Position numbers and translations under genes: made by a program. The notes under the pieces are model-generated. The model saw only the letters and a list, made by a program, of their open reading frames with translations. It had not been told where the DNA came from and searched no databases. A DNA stretch of 64,000 nucleotides from Rhodocaloribacter litoris (lineage in GTDB: Bacteria; Bacteroidota; Rhodothermia; Rhodothermales; ISCAR-4553), in the NCBI RefSeq assembly GCF_011682235.2, contig NZ_CP076718.1, positions 211,817 to 275,816 of the forward strand. Direction: 5' to 3'. Every line of letters begins with the position of its first letter. Within the stretch, counting starts at the first letter, position 1. Shown here piece after piece: positions 17,320-26,831 of this stretch.

Positions 17320-18353
17320 GAACCGCCTTCGCCCACAACCCCGGCCACGAAGCCCATGCCGAGGAAGGTCACCCCGAGCGCCCGGCCCGGCTCGACGCCA
17401 TCCTGTCGCTCCTGCGGGACGACCCGCTGTGGGACCGCCTGCACCGGGCCGAGCCCGTCGCGGCCGACCCGGACACGGCGCGGCTCGTGCACACGGACGA
17501 CTATCTCCGGCGACTGGAGACGGCGGTGTCGCAGGGCGGCCGCCTGGATCCGGACACGTACGTCACGCCCGAGAGCCTCGACGTCGCCCTCCGGGCGCTC
17601 GGGGCCGTGCTCGGCGTCACGCGGGCCGTCATCGAAGGCGAGGCGGACAACGGCTTCGCGGCCGTCCGGCCTCCCGGCCACCACGCCCGGCCCGGCGCCG
17701 CCATGGGCTTCTGCCTGCTCGCCAACGTGGCCCTCGCCGTTCGCTGGGCCCGGGCCGAGTTCGGCGCCGAGCGCTTCGTCGTCCTCGACTTCGACGTGCA
17801 CCACGGCAACGGCACCCAGGAGGTCTTCTACGAGGACCCGAACGTGCTCTTCATCAGCACGCACCAGTACCCGTTCTATCCCGGCACCGGCGCGGCGGAC
17901 GAGACGGGCGACGGGCGCGGGCGCGGCGCCACGATCAACCTGCCCTTCCCCGCCGGCACGGGCGACGATGCCTTCCGCACGGCCTTTCGGCGCATCCTCA
18001 CGCCCCGCGTGCTGCGGTTCCGCCCCGAGATGATCTTCGTCTCCGCCGGCTACGACGCACACTGGCGCGACCCCATCGGAGGGCTCCACCTGAGCGTGAC
18101 CGGCTTCGCCGACCTGGTGCGCCATACCCTCGAATGGGCCGACGCCTGCTGCGACGGGCGGCTCGTGGCTGTGCTCGAAGGCGGGTACGACACGGAAGTG
18201 CTCGCGCACAGCGTCCGCGCCACACTGGCCCGCCTCGAAGATCCGGACGCCGAGACCGAGGACCCCTTCGGCCCGGCCCCCTTCCCCGAGGCCGACGTGG
18301 ACCGCCTCCTCGACGACCTGGCGGGCTTCCACGCCGTCACCCGCGCCGGTTGA
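17316..18353 (+). CDS. Histone deacetylase family protein (class II-like)
   Basis: 345 residues. The N-terminal HPERPARLDAI, central RPPGHHA with the tandem His pair, FDVHHGNGTQ with the Asp/His zinc ligands, and C-terminal EGGYD blocks are all in the expected order for arginase/deacetylase-fold enzymes. Bacterial members act on small acetylated amines or acetyl-lysine proteins; the substrate is unknown. It overlaps the HD phosphohydrolase gene by 4 bp, indicating one operon, and the DUF4159 gene follows 61 bp later. Confidence 0.93.
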   Translation: MRTAFAHNPGHEAHAEEGHPERPARLDAILSLLRDDPLWDRLHRAEPVAADPDTARLVHTDDYLRRLETAVSQGGRLDPDTYVTPESLDVALRALGAVLGVTRAVIEGEADNGFAAVRPPGHHARPGAAMGFCLLANVALAVRWARAEFGAERFVVLDFDVHHGNGTQEVFYEDPNVLFISTHQYPFYPGTGAADETGDGRGRGATINLPFPAGTGDDAFRTAFRRILTPRVLRFRPEMIFVSAGYDAHWRDPIGGLHLSVTGFADLVRHTLEWADACCDGRLVAVLEGGYDTEVLAHSVRATLARLEDPDAETEDPFGPAPFPEADVDRLLDDLAGFHAVTRAG

Positions 18354-18414
18354 GCTGCAACCTGCCGTCGCCCCGGGCCGTTGGAAAACACACCGCTGCT
18401 TTCCACGGTCCCCT

Positions 18415-19113
18415 ATGCGTAGCCTCCTCCTGCTGCTCCTGTTCGTCCCGGCCGCCGGGCCTCCCCCCGGCTTCGAGCCGGGCTTCCGGTTCGTCCGTAT
18501 CCGGTACCAGACCGTTCCCTACGCCCGCGCCGCCACCTGGGCCTATGATTACCCCACGGCCGAGTTGAACCTCTACGAGGCCATCCGCCGCACCACCCGG
18601 ATCACCCTCGAAGGCCCCCCGCTGGTGCTCACGCTCGACGACCCCCGGATCTTCGACTACCCCGTCCTCTACCTCTGCGAACCCGGCTACTGGCAGACCA
18701 ACGACGCCGAGGTGGAAAACCTGCGCAAATACTTCGCCCGCGGCGGCTTCATGATCATCGACGACTTCCACGACTGGCCGGGTCGCCCCCGTCACGAATG
18801 GAATAATTTTTACCGGAACATCAAACAGGTCTTTCCGGACCATGAGCCGGTCGAGCTCGCCCCGGATCATCCCATCTGGCGGATCTACTTCGACATCGAT
18901 CCGGTGGAGGCCGCCTCCACCAAACCCGGCTTCCACCGCTACCAGGACCGGTACTATGCCATCTTCGACGACGACGGGCGGATGCTGTGTGTGATCTGCT
19001 ACAACCAGGACATCGGCGACGGCTGGGAATGGCCGGATCGCAACCAGGAAGACGCCTCGACGGTCAGCTTTCAGATGGCGATCAACTTTATCATGTATGC
19101 GCTGACCCACTGA
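18415..19113 (+). CDS. DUF4159 domain-containing secreted protein
   Basis: 232 residues with a short signal sequence (MRSLLLLLLFVPAAG). DUF4159 features are clear: FRFVRIRYQTVPY, WAYDYPTAELNL, LDDPRIFDYPVLYLCEPGYW, and NLRKYFARGGFMIIDDFH. In Bacteroidota the family is often linked to MoxR/VWA gene sets, which are not adjacent here. The function is unknown. Its 3' end overlaps the end of the opposite-strand gene 19091-19531 by 23 bp. Confidence 0.9.
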   Translation: MRSLLLLLLFVPAAGPPPGFEPGFRFVRIRYQTVPYARAATWAYDYPTAELNLYEAIRRTTRITLEGPPLVLTLDDPRIFDYPVLYLCEPGYWQTNDAEVENLRKYFARGGFMIIDDFHDWPGRPRHEWNNFYRNIKQVFPDHEPVELAPDHPIWRIYFDIDPVEAASTKPGFHRYQDRYYAIFDDDGRMLCVICYNQDIGDGWEWPDRNQEDASTVSFQMAINFIMYALTH

Positions 19114-19531
19114 CGGCCGGCACCGGCACGCGGGCCGTGTGCAGCAGGTTCTCCCGAACCGGCGGGCCACAGCGGAAACGGAAACGTCCCTGCTGGGCGG
19201 AAAGCGGCGTCAGATCGACCTGCAGCCGGACTGCAGCAGCTCCGGAGGCATCCCGGCGCACCTTGATCGCTGCCGCCAGACCGCACTGGTGGGCCCGGTA
19301 AAAGACCGCCCGGCAGATCGCCCGAAGATCATGCCCCGCCTCGAAGGCCTGCCGGGCCGCCTCCTGCAACGCCCGGTCGACTCCCGGCGTCACCGGTGCA
19401 TCCACCTGCACGACGGGAAGACTGCCGGGCCGGCAGGCCAGCACATCACCCCGGTCCGCGTGCCGCGGTCGCGAACGGTACTTCGGTCCGCGGGTCCTCG
19501 GGACGCCCGCCACCACCAGCTCATACTTCAT
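19091..19531 (-). CDS. Hypothetical protein
   Basis: 146 residues, family not recognised. ATG 19531 has a strong ribosome-binding sequence just upstream on the minus strand (GAGGAGAT, about 7 nt away), which is the main reason for calling it real. It begins MKYELVVAGVPRTRGPKYRSR and contains a helix-forming segment (DRALQEAARQAFEAGHDLRA). No signal peptide or membrane segment is seen. It converges with and overlaps the DUF4159 gene by 23 bp. Confidence 0.55.
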   Translation of the reverse strand: MKYELVVAGVPRTRGPKYRSRPRHADRGDVLACRPGSLPVVQVDAPVTPGVDRALQEAARQAFEAGHDLRAICRAVFYRAHQCGLAAAIKVRRDASGAAAVRLQVDLTPLSAQQGRFRFRCGPPVRENLLHTARVPVPAVSGSAHT

Positions 19532-19714
19532 GGCCGATCTCCTCGTGTGGAAATGCGCTTTGCTTCGATATCGGCCTGCAAACGGCTGTGCTTAAACCAT
19601 CCCGACCTCTTCTCGGAGGTGGTGCCGGTCCGTTCAATTTCCTGTGAAACAGCCTGTGTAGTCCCCTTTTGACCGGCATGACGTGATCCTCCGGCGATCC
19701 CGTGCGTACAGGGG

Positions 19715-19744
19715 TTGACACGCGCGGGAACGAAGTGATATATT
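19715..19744 (+). promoter_or_regulatory. Promoter of tRNA-Val
   Basis: TTGACA (19715-19720), an 18-base spacer and TATATT (19739-19744) lie 20 bp upstream of the tRNA. This is a good primary-sigma -35/-10 pair and contrasts with the TAnnTTTG pattern at 9923. Confidence 0.65.
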
Positions 19745-19763
19745 TCGCGTCCCTCAGAAAAAC

Positions 19764-19837
19764 GGGTCCTTAGCTCAGCTGGTTAGAGCGCTACGTTGAC
19801 ATCGTAGAGGTCGGTGGTTCGAATCCACTAGGACCCA
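19764..19837 (+). tRNA. tRNA-Val (GAC)
   Basis: A full cloverleaf is visible: acceptor GGGTCCT/AGGACCC, D arm with AGCTCAGCTGGTTAGAGC, anticodon stem CTACG/CGTAG with loop TTGACAT (anticodon GAC), T arm GGTGGTTCGAATCCACT. The discriminator is A; CCA is not encoded. No second tRNA follows. Confidence 0.97.
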
Positions 19838-19981
19838 CAGAGATTTGCCACAAGCACCTGGAAACGCCGCACTTATAGAAATACAGGTGCGACAAAAACC
19901 CGGTTTTTTTCCGGTCGATTGTAAGGGTCGCCTCGCCTGTAGCGAAGGCGGCCCTTCCGGTTATGTGCGGCGAGCCCCGGC

Positions 19982-20686
19982 CTACGATTCCCCGGGCAAG
20001 TGTGCCCGCAGGTCTTCCAGTAGCAGCAAGGCTGTCGCCACGGCAGCAAACAGGTCGCGCCCTTCCATGGCGGTCTCCGGTAGCCAGACCGCTCCCTCGC
20101 TTATCACCTCCACCGCGGCCACCGGGCGCCCGGCCCGGACGATCTCATAGCCCGTCGTGGTACCGGCGGGCAGCCCACCCTTCAGCGCGCTCGTGCCATA
20201 GATGCCCAGTTCCGTACCGCCGCTTACGAGGCTTCCTTCCAGGGGACGCGCGTATTCCCCGGCCAGAGCCAGCGTCCAGCGGGCAGCCTCCCGGTCAATC
20301 GCATCCAGGGTACAGGCCAGTTCGGAACGGTCGGCAAAGACCACGTCGACGACCTCCGCATCGACCATGCCCCGGCGCAGCAGTACCTCGCAGGCAACGT
20401 GCCAGTGGTCCGCGGCGCCTTTGCGAAGGGTGAAGCTATAGTGCTGCTTCCGCCGGTTCAACTCCAGTGCGTTCACGACCAGATCTCCCCCGCGAACCCA
20501 CGAGCGGTCGATGTCGCGCGCCTCGTAAGATCCAAAACGCAGGTGTTCCTTTATCTTCCAGCCCTGCCGGCCCTGCACGGGAAGGCGCCCGGCCGTAGAC
20601 AGCGCCTCGGGAACGGGCATATGGGCCGCCTGGCAGCCGACCAGGAACACGACGAGGCTCAGCGCCATCGTCCAGGTCTGTTTCAT
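19982..20686 (-). CDS. Hypothetical lipoprotein
   Basis: 234 residues. ATG 20686 begins MKQTWTMALSLVVFLVGC, a lipoprotein signal with the lipobox Cys at residue 18. The mature part has no recognised family; it contains SYEARDIDRSWVRGGDL, a stretch GTELGIYGTSALKGGLPAGT and a C-terminal acidic/leucine-rich helix. It begins 7 bp after the stop of the BNR/CHRD T9SS gene on the same strand, so the two are probably one transcript. It may be an envelope partner of that exported protein, but this rests on position only. Confidence 0.75.
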   Translation of the reverse strand: MKQTWTMALSLVVFLVGCQAAHMPVPEALSTAGRLPVQGRQGWKIKEHLRFGSYEARDIDRSWVRGGDLVVNALELNRRKQHYSFTLRKGAADHWHVACEVLLRRGMVDAEVVDVVFADRSELACTLDAIDREAARWTLALAGEYARPLEGSLVSGGTELGIYGTSALKGGLPAGTTTGYEIVRAGRPVAAVEVISEGAVWLPETAMEGRDLFAAVATALLLLEDLRAHLPGES

Positions 20687-20693
20687 CGTGCGT

Positions 20694-23075
20694 TCATCTG
20701 ACAAGTGACATCTTTCCCCGCGCCACCTGCACCGTGTCCCCGCGCTGCATGACGAGGCGATAGAGATAGCTGCCGGAGGGCAGTGCCGCGGCATCGACCT
20801 GCACACGGTGCGAGGGACCTGCCGCCAGCAGGCCCGCCGGCACGGTGAGCACCCGCTGTCCGAGCAGGTTGAAGACCTCGACCGTTACCTCGGCGGCGGC
20901 CGGCAGGTCAAACACGACGGTGGTCGCCGGATAGAAGGGGTTCGGATAGTTGCCGTGGAGTACGAAGCGGCGAGGTAGGTCCGCCAAAGGCTCATCCGCC
21001 GTGATCGTGCCCCGCACGAGTGTGAGCGTCACCGCCTCGCCATAGCTGAAGCGGGCACCGTCCGACGTGACCGCACGATGGTAGAATGCAACCGGGGTGT
21101 GCAACGGGGGTGTATGACCGCTCCAGGCCGCCTCAAACACCGCCGCAAGGCCGGCTACCGTGAGCGGAAGGTTCAGGCTGTCCACGCCCAGTTCGACGGT
21201 GGTCGTCGTGGAGGGACCGAAGGCCGGGTCCCGCGAAGCCTGCCAGAGGTAAACCACGCGGTGGCCGTCCGGATCATCCGCCGGTGCCAGGGAGATCGTG
21301 GCAAGAGGCGTGTCCGGATCCACCGGATCACCGGCCTCCGTACCGCCGATGAGGATCGTGTTCCCGCCGGGGGGCGTCAGGATCCGGGACGTGCCGGGAG
21401 CACGGTTGGGGTGGGACAGGAGCTGTCCACGAACCTCTCCGTCCGGCCGCAGCGTCTGCACCGCAAGGTAGAGCAGTCCATCGAGCAGATCCTGTACCTG
21501 GCCCTCCGTAAGCGTGAGGGTTCGGTTGAACCCCATGTCCGTTCCGGGATCCCCGGAAAAGTTGAGGAGGAGATTCTTAACGTGTTCACCCGGAAGGCCG
21601 GGCACGCCACGATAGAGATCGACCTGGCTCCATGGCGCACGCAGGCCAGAGAAGAAACCGGCCAGGCGCAGCCGGTCCTTTTCCAGCGTAGCCAGCATGC
21701 TGCCGCGCGCGAGGAGCAGCCCTTGCCAGCGCTCCGAGAGCTCCGTCCCGGCGAGCACAGGAGCCACGACCGGCAGCACCTGCACCGGCCCGCCGAGGCG
21801 AACGGACGGCTCGATCGTGCTGAGATGAAGGTAGAACCGCCCCGCGTGCAGGGCCTGTATCTGTGCTTCGGTGAGCGCAACGGTGGCCTCCACACCTCCG
21901 CTGTGGGCCGCCGGCGCCGGCACGGCCAGCGCCAGGTTCTGGATGAGGGTCCCCCCCTGCTCCGGGATACCCTCGTACAGGTCGATCCGGGCCCAGGGAT
22001 GGCGTAGTGCAGAGAAGAAGACGACGAGATGGAGGGCGTGGCCGCTCAGCGTGGCCGATGCCCCTCCTTTGAGGACAGGCTGACCCTGCTCCTCCTCCAC
22101 GAACGAAGCCTGAAAGAGGGGCGTCGTGCTGCTCAGGTCATAGTACCAGAGCCCATCGCCCCGCCCCACCCACAACCGGTCCGGGCGACCGAGCAATGTG
22201 AGCAAGGAGGCGGGGATCTGGTTCCGGAGCACCCAGGTGGCGCCGTGGTCGTCGGAGGAATAGAGGGCATAGCCCTGGTGCTGGACTCCGGCATACAGGC
22301 GCGCGCCGCAGGCGGCCAGCGCCAGCACGTCGGCCCCCTGCGGAAAAGCCCCCTGCAGGTGCACCCAGCCGTCTCCACGCAGGGAGCTCCGATAGATCCC
22401 GTCGGAGGTGCCGGCCAGCAGAAAGGAGCCGGACGGCAGCAGGGTGTATGCGATGGCATGCGGCTGCGGGCCCAGCGGGATGCTCGTCCAGGTGCCTGCA
22501 CCGGACGACCGTACCCACACTTGCCCGCTTCCCCCCGCGCCGGCCACGAGCGCGCGCCCACTCGTGGCGAGGGTGCGTACCGAGGATGCGCCCAGCCCCT
22601 GGCTGAAGTCCTGCCAGACGGCCGGTTGTTGCAGGTTGAGCACGTAAACGCCGGCATCGGTACCGGCGTAGAGGCTGTCACCGCGCACCGCAAGGGACAA
22701 GACGCGCCGGGCCAGTCCTGTGAGCCCACTCCCCGGGCTCGACCACGAGGCCCCGCCATCGGAACTGACGAAAACACCGCTACCCAGGGTTCCGGCAAAG
22801 AGGTTCGTTTCATGGGCGAGCAGCGCATACACGCCGTGATCCTGCGCGTCCACCGGCAGGCTGGCAGCCGCCTCCCAGCTCTCTCCGCCGTCGAGGCTGG
22901 TGTAGACCCGGCTGAAGGTGGCGGCGTAGAGCCGATCCGTACCGGCAGCGAGGGCGACGATCTCTGCGGCAGGTAGTGCCTCTACCCGCCTGGCCTCCTG
23001 AGCCAGAGCACCCGCACCGCCAGACAGCACCAGAAAGCCCGGAAGGACAAGTCGTAACATATTGATGTTTTCCAT
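20694..23075 (-). CDS. Secreted BNR-repeat/CHRD-domain protein with T9SS sorting domain
   Basis: 793 residues. ATG 23075 starts a signal peptide (MLRLVLPGFLVLSGGAGALA is near its beginning). Residues about 30-360 contain BNR/sortilin-like propeller repeats (VYTSLDGGESWEAA, VFVSSDGGASWSSP, YSSDDHGATWVL). Two CHRD-like domains follow, with the ending LTEGQVQDLLDGLLYLAVQT and DGEVRGQLL. A fibronectin-like region precedes the C-terminal T9SS sorting domain (GNYPNPFYPATTVVFDL, VFNLLGQRVL, SGSYLYRLV). It is predicted to be exported to the surface. The cytochrome c gene lies 79 bp upstream on the same strand. Confidence 0.88.
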   Translation of the reverse strand: MENINMLRLVLPGFLVLSGGAGALAQEARRVEALPAAEIVALAAGTDRLYAATFSRVYTSLDGGESWEAAASLPVDAQDHGVYALLAHETNLFAGTLGSGVFVSSDGGASWSSPGSGLTGLARRVLSLAVRGDSLYAGTDAGVYVLNLQQPAVWQDFSQGLGASSVRTLATSGRALVAGAGGSGQVWVRSSGAGTWTSIPLGPQPHAIAYTLLPSGSFLLAGTSDGIYRSSLRGDGWVHLQGAFPQGADVLALAACGARLYAGVQHQGYALYSSDDHGATWVLRNQIPASLLTLLGRPDRLWVGRGDGLWYYDLSSTTPLFQASFVEEEQGQPVLKGGASATLSGHALHLVVFFSALRHPWARIDLYEGIPEQGGTLIQNLALAVPAPAAHSGGVEATVALTEAQIQALHAGRFYLHLSTIEPSVRLGGPVQVLPVVAPVLAGTELSERWQGLLLARGSMLATLEKDRLRLAGFFSGLRAPWSQVDLYRGVPGLPGEHVKNLLLNFSGDPGTDMGFNRTLTLTEGQVQDLLDGLLYLAVQTLRPDGEVRGQLLSHPNRAPGTSRILTPPGGNTILIGGTEAGDPVDPDTPLATISLAPADDPDGHRVVYLWQASRDPAFGPSTTTTVELGVDSLNLPLTVAGLAAVFEAAWSGHTPPLHTPVAFYHRAVTSDGARFSYGEAVTLTLVRGTITADEPLADLPRRFVLHGNYPNPFYPATTVVFDLPAAAEVTVEVFNLLGQRVLTVPAGLLAAGPSHRVQVDAAALPSGSYLYRLVMQRGDTVQVARGKMSLVR

Positions 23076-23154
23076 TGAGTTGCGACGTGACGGATGAGCA
23101 AGACATGGCGTCCCCGTCCCGTGATGGCCACGCAGGGCTGAACACGCCGGAGAA

Positions 23155-23739
23155 CTACGGCCTCTGCGTGGCAGTGCCGGGGGAAGTCCCGACCGGAAGC
23201 CGTTCCATCTGCTGCGGCGTGAAGTCGAAGTAGGGCGTGGCGGGCTTCTCGCCCGGGGCAACGGCCGCGGGCATGGGTTCCCCCCTGGGTCCGAGCGCAT
23301 GGATGAAGCGGTAGATGGCGCGGGCGTCGGCCTCGGAGAGCGCGTTCACGTTCATCCACGGCATCGGCGGCCGCTCTTTTCGCGTGCGAAGGACCTGGAC
23401 GAAAGCGTCCTCGGAGAGTGACTGCACGATCAGCCGGAGATTCGACGGATACGTCGTGCCCCATGGCCCGCGCCACCCGATGGGGGAGCCGACGAGCCAG
23501 TCGGCCTCGGGCACCTGCCCGCCCTCCTCCCAGCCGGGCGTGTGGCAGTCATTGCACGCACCGACCGTGACAAGGTAGCGACCCGCCGAGACCGGATCGG
23601 CCGCGAGGACGCGGGGCATGCTTCCCTCCGAGACGCCGGCGCGCCCCCGATCGCAACCGGCCGAGGCGAGCGCGACGCCACCGGCTAGGAGAAAAGCTGC
23701 AATCCGCCATGGTGCCATGCATCGAAGAGTCGTTTTCAT
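23155..23739 (-). CDS. Single-haem c-type cytochrome lipoprotein
   Basis: 194 residues. The signal segment AAFLLAGGVALASAGC ends in a lipobox Cys. CNDCH is the haem-binding CxxCH, followed by TPGWEEGG. The later MPWMNVNALSEADARAIYRFI has a Met suitable as the distal ligand and the cytochrome-c C-terminal helix. It is presumably an electron carrier on the periplasmic side. The first ATG (23739) is used; a second ATG lies eight codons in. Three CACCCCGGGGTG-type boxes lie immediately upstream. Confidence 0.9.
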   Translation of the reverse strand: MKTTLRCMAPWRIAAFLLAGGVALASAGCDRGRAGVSEGSMPRVLAADPVSAGRYLVTVGACNDCHTPGWEEGGQVPEADWLVGSPIGWRGPWGTTYPSNLRLIVQSLSEDAFVQVLRTRKERPPMPWMNVNALSEADARAIYRFIHALGPRGEPMPAAVAPGEKPATPYFDFTPQQMERLPVGTSPGTATQRP

Positions 23740-23747
23740 GGTCAGGA

Positions 23748-23836
23748 CACCCCGGGGTCCAGCATGCTGGCAGTATCTCTTTGAGGCGCGCCGCAGTCCC
23801 GGGGTGCGTCCCGGCAGGACAAGTCACCCCGGGGTG
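23748..23836. promoter_or_regulatory. Three CCCCGGGGTG palindromic boxes
   Basis: CACCCCGGGGT at 23748-23758, TCCCGGGGTGC at 23797-23807 and the perfect 12-bp palindrome CACCCCGGGGTG at 23825-23836. They lie between the cytochrome gene (start 23739) and the divergent LuxR-type regulator. The repetition in one promoter region suggests operator sites, though the binding protein is unknown and GC-rich palindromes occur by chance in this genome. Confidence 0.4.
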
Positions 23837-24282
23837 CAGGCACGGTGCCTTCTGGCACATGGTAGGCGCCCCGGCAGGTTATCGCGCAGGGAACGCCCCG
23901 AAGCCGGACCCATGATAGGACGGCAACCCGTTCGTCCACATGGGACGATCTTCCTATTTTTGACGTCGCCCGGCGCCGGTACCGCCCGGGCCGTTCCTTT
24001 CCCCATAGAATCCTTGAAGCCGGCGGGCTTCCCTTGCTCGCCAACCTCACCGAAAAACGTGAATTCGTCTGGCCGAGCCGCGCACCTATTGGCAAAACCA
24101 GGGAGCGAACGTACACTCAGGCCATTGTCCCGGCAGGACGCAGTGTACCCCTCACTGGCGAGTGCAGCCTATTTCCTCCGCGAGGTTCACATACGTGCCG
24201 GCCTCCCACCGGCCAGCTCCGGAGAACGAGCGCTTCATGCAGTACCTGCCTGTGGCACCACGCTTCTTGCAGGTACACTGCC
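23837..24282. other. Gap without a supported gene
   Basis: About 450 bp upstream of the LuxR-type gene. Short frames exist on both strands but none has a ribosome-binding site, a signal peptide or a family-like pattern. It is probably the leader/regulatory region of the regulator gene. Confidence 0.5.
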
Positions 24283-25396
24283 ATGAGCTTGATGATCTCG
24301 GGTGCCGACCTGGCCCGTCTGGAGCGGGCCTCCCATGCGCTGCTCAGCCCCCTTGCGGTTCCCAGTGTGGAGGCCTGGCGTCATGAGGCGATGCGCGTCG
24401 TGTGCGAGGCCCTCGGCGCACAAACCGGCGCCTTCACGATGCCGGGGCATGCCCGGGTGGTGCAGGTCTATAATCTCGACGAGCACGTCGCGCAGGCTGC
24501 AGACCGCTACCTCAGCGCCACGTGGTCAGAACGGGGACGCTCGCCCGATCCGATCCTGGACAGGTTCTACCGCCTCCTCGTGCGGCAGCAGGTCGAGGTG
24601 TGGGACATGCATGTGGCGGATCACCTCCTGGGCGGCACCGGTGCGGCCTGGAATAACCGGTTCTGCCGCGAGGTGCTAAGGCCAAACGGCCTGGACGACA
24701 CCCACGCCCTGTTCGTGCCGTTGTGCCGGGGCAGCACGACTCTCGCCGTTCACAACTTCTACCGCCGTGTGGAGCCCGGCCAGAAGCTCCCGCTCCTCCG
24801 CATGTTGCTTCCCGCCTTCAAGGCCGGCCTCGACACGCTCGCCAGGCTCGACGCCCAGCGCACCGCCCTCGACGTGCTGACGGAACCGCTCATCATCTTC
24901 AGCGTGGATGGCCGGGAACTGCACCGCAACCCCGCGCTCGTGTTCCTGCTCGTCTCCGATCCCGAGCAAGAGCACCTGCTCGGTGCGTTGTGCCGGATGG
25001 CCCGCCGGTTGTGTGAACTGGGCTTCGGGCGGAGGTCCCGCGGCGAAGACCCCTTCGCCCTCGCACAGCAGCCGGTCAGAACCCGTAAGACGCGGTACCG
25101 CCTGCGGGGGACGCTCCTGGCAGCCAGCCCCTTCGGACAGGACGGCGCCGTCATGATCTCCGTTACGGCCGAGACCGCCCCGGTGCTGCCCTCCGTCGAT
25201 ACCCTGCGCGAGCGGTTCGGGCTGACGAAACGGGAGGCCGAGGTCGCCCTCCTGCTGGCCGAAGGCCTCTCCAACGACGCCCTTGCCGGGCGCCTCTCCA
25301 TCAGCCCCCACACGGCACCACACCGAACAGATTTTCGCCAAGCTGGGACTGAACTCGCGGAGCGCCCTCACCCTCAGACTCCTTCAGCTCCCCTGA
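24283..25396 (+). pseudogene. LuxR-type transcriptional regulator, frameshifted within the HTH
   Basis: The frame from ATG 24283 has a ~300-residue N-terminal sensory region and then LTKREAEVALLLAEGLSNDALAGRLSISPHTA, the start of a LuxR/GerE helix-turn-helix. After about 25317 this frame degenerates. The +1 frame then continues exactly as the family expects (HTEQIFAKLGL, then NSRSALTLRLLQLP) and stops at 25394-25396. Compared with a normal ...HTARxHTEQ..., about 5 nt are missing. So the recognition helix is broken. A sequencing error or a real inactivating mutation are both possible. The original frame runs on by accident to 25602 through the tRNA. Confidence 0.8.
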
Positions 25397-25433
25397 ACCC
25401 GGTGTGCGTCGCTCCCGTACCCCTGCAAGCAAA

Positions 25434-25473
25434 GACGCCCCGGAACCACGACTCTGGCGGGTTCCGGGGCGTC
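25434..25473 (-). terminator. Hairpin terminator downstream of tRNA-Arg
   Basis: A perfect 14-bp stem (25434-25447 with 25460-25473) and a 12-nt loop. On the minus strand the stem is followed by a short TTT, and it begins 9 bp after the tRNA 3' end. It can also end the convergent LuxR-type transcript. Confidence 0.75.
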
Positions 25474-25481
25474 GTTCGAAG

Positions 25482-25556
<75 letters not shown>

Positions 25557-25707
25557 AGACAGCGGTTTCAACGCACAGCGCGTGCGGGAGGTCCCAAAAT
25601 AGGCGTGTGGCCGGCACGGGTGCAAGTGAAGAATCGTTGCAAAGTATCCTTCGCCCGGACGGCCTATCTTGGAGGGTTGCAGGCTGCGGTTGAACCTCTT
25701 TCCGAGG

Positions 25708-26769
25708 ATGGACTACGACACGATCATCGTGGGAGGCGGGCTGGCGGGTGCGGCGGCGGCGCTCCACCTGAGCCGGACCGAGCGGGTGCTCCTGGTGGAG
25801 GCGGAACGGCCGGCCGCGGGGGCCTCTGGCGCGGCAGCCGGGCTGGTCAACCCGCTCATGGGCCGGCGGGCCCGGCGCCCCTGGCAGGCTGAGCAGGCCC
25901 TCGAAGCCCTGCATGCCACCCTGGCGCTGGCCGGCGCCGCCGGGCTGTTTCGTCCCGGCCTGCTGCGCCCGGCAACCGACCCCGACCAGGCCGCCTGCTT
26001 CCGGGAGGCCGCACGGGCCCATCCCCATCTGGGATCGTGGTGCACGCCGGCCGAGGTGCGCGCCCTGTTCCCGCCGGTGCAGGCACCGCACGGCGCCCTG
26101 TACGTCCACGCCGGCGGGGCTGTGCCGGTACCCGCCTTCGTCGAGGCCATGCTGGCCGCGGCGCAGCGGCGTGGCACCGTCGTCCGGACCGGCACCCGGC
26201 TCACCGGCTGGCGCGAGACGGCCCGGTACGTCGAAGCCATCCTCGAACACGACAGCGACCGGACGCGCTGCCGCACCGGGCGGCTCCTCCTGGCCCCCGG
26301 TGCCGACTACACCCGCTTCCCGGCCCTGGCGGGACTGCCGCTGCACGGCGTCAAGGGACAGACGGTGCGGGTGAGGCTCCCCGGCCACGGCGACCTCGGC
26401 GCCCTGCCTTCGCTCTCCGGCAACGGGTACGTGGTCGTCGAGTCCGACACCCTCGTCGTCGGCAGCTCCTACGAACACCGGTTCCTCGACCGCCGGCCCT
26501 CGGACGAAACGTCCCGCCGGCTCCTGGCCCGGGCCGTCCGGATGCTGCCCCTCCTCCGACAGGCCCAACCCGTCTCGGCGACGGCGGGCGTGCGCGTGAC
26601 CGTGCCCGGCCGCCGGCTCCCGCTCCTCGGCCCCCTCCCCGCTCACCCGCGGCTGTGGGTCTTCACCGGCCTCGGATCGAAGGGGTTGCTGATGGCGCCC
26701 TGGATCGCCCGCCACCTTGCCGGACCGGAAGCGATTCCGGCCGAGCTTCGCGTCCCGGAAAACCTGTGA
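25708..26769 (+). CDS. FAD-dependent oxidoreductase (DAO family)
   Basis: 353 residues. The start MDYDTIIVGGGLAGAAAALHL gives the Rossmann GxGxxG motif at residues 8-13, with LLVEAE as the acidic end of the second strand. ASGAAAGLVNPLMGRRARRPW resembles the DAO-fold region of MnmC/glycine-oxidase-type flavoproteins. The C-terminal TGLGSKGLLMAPWIARHL is the FAD-contacting end typical of this family. It likely oxidises an amine or a tRNA-modification intermediate, but the substrate is not evident. ATG 25708 was chosen over 25669 because it sits right at the dinucleotide fold. Confidence 0.85.
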   Translation: MDYDTIIVGGGLAGAAAALHLSRTERVLLVEAERPAAGASGAAAGLVNPLMGRRARRPWQAEQALEALHATLALAGAAGLFRPGLLRPATDPDQAACFREAARAHPHLGSWCTPAEVRALFPPVQAPHGALYVHAGGAVPVPAFVEAMLAAAQRRGTVVRTGTRLTGWRETARYVEAILEHDSDRTRCRTGRLLLAPGADYTRFPALAGLPLHGVKGQTVRVRLPGHGDLGALPSLSGNGYVVVESDTLVVGSSYEHRFLDRRPSDETSRRLLARAVRMLPLLRQAQPVSATAGVRVTVPGRRLPLLGPLPAHPRLWVFTGLGSKGLLMAPWIARHLAGPEAIPAELRVPENL

Positions 26770-26831
26770 GCGACCGGGAAGCAAAATTCAAAATCCCTCT
26801 TTTTACCATGGAAAAGCGCTTCCGGATTGTT

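Noticed and set aside
23742..24116. Minus-strand frame of 124 codons next to the cytochrome gene
   Set aside because: Low-complexity Arg/Pro composition and no start signal; it covers the palindromic boxes and reads like non-coding GC-rich DNA.
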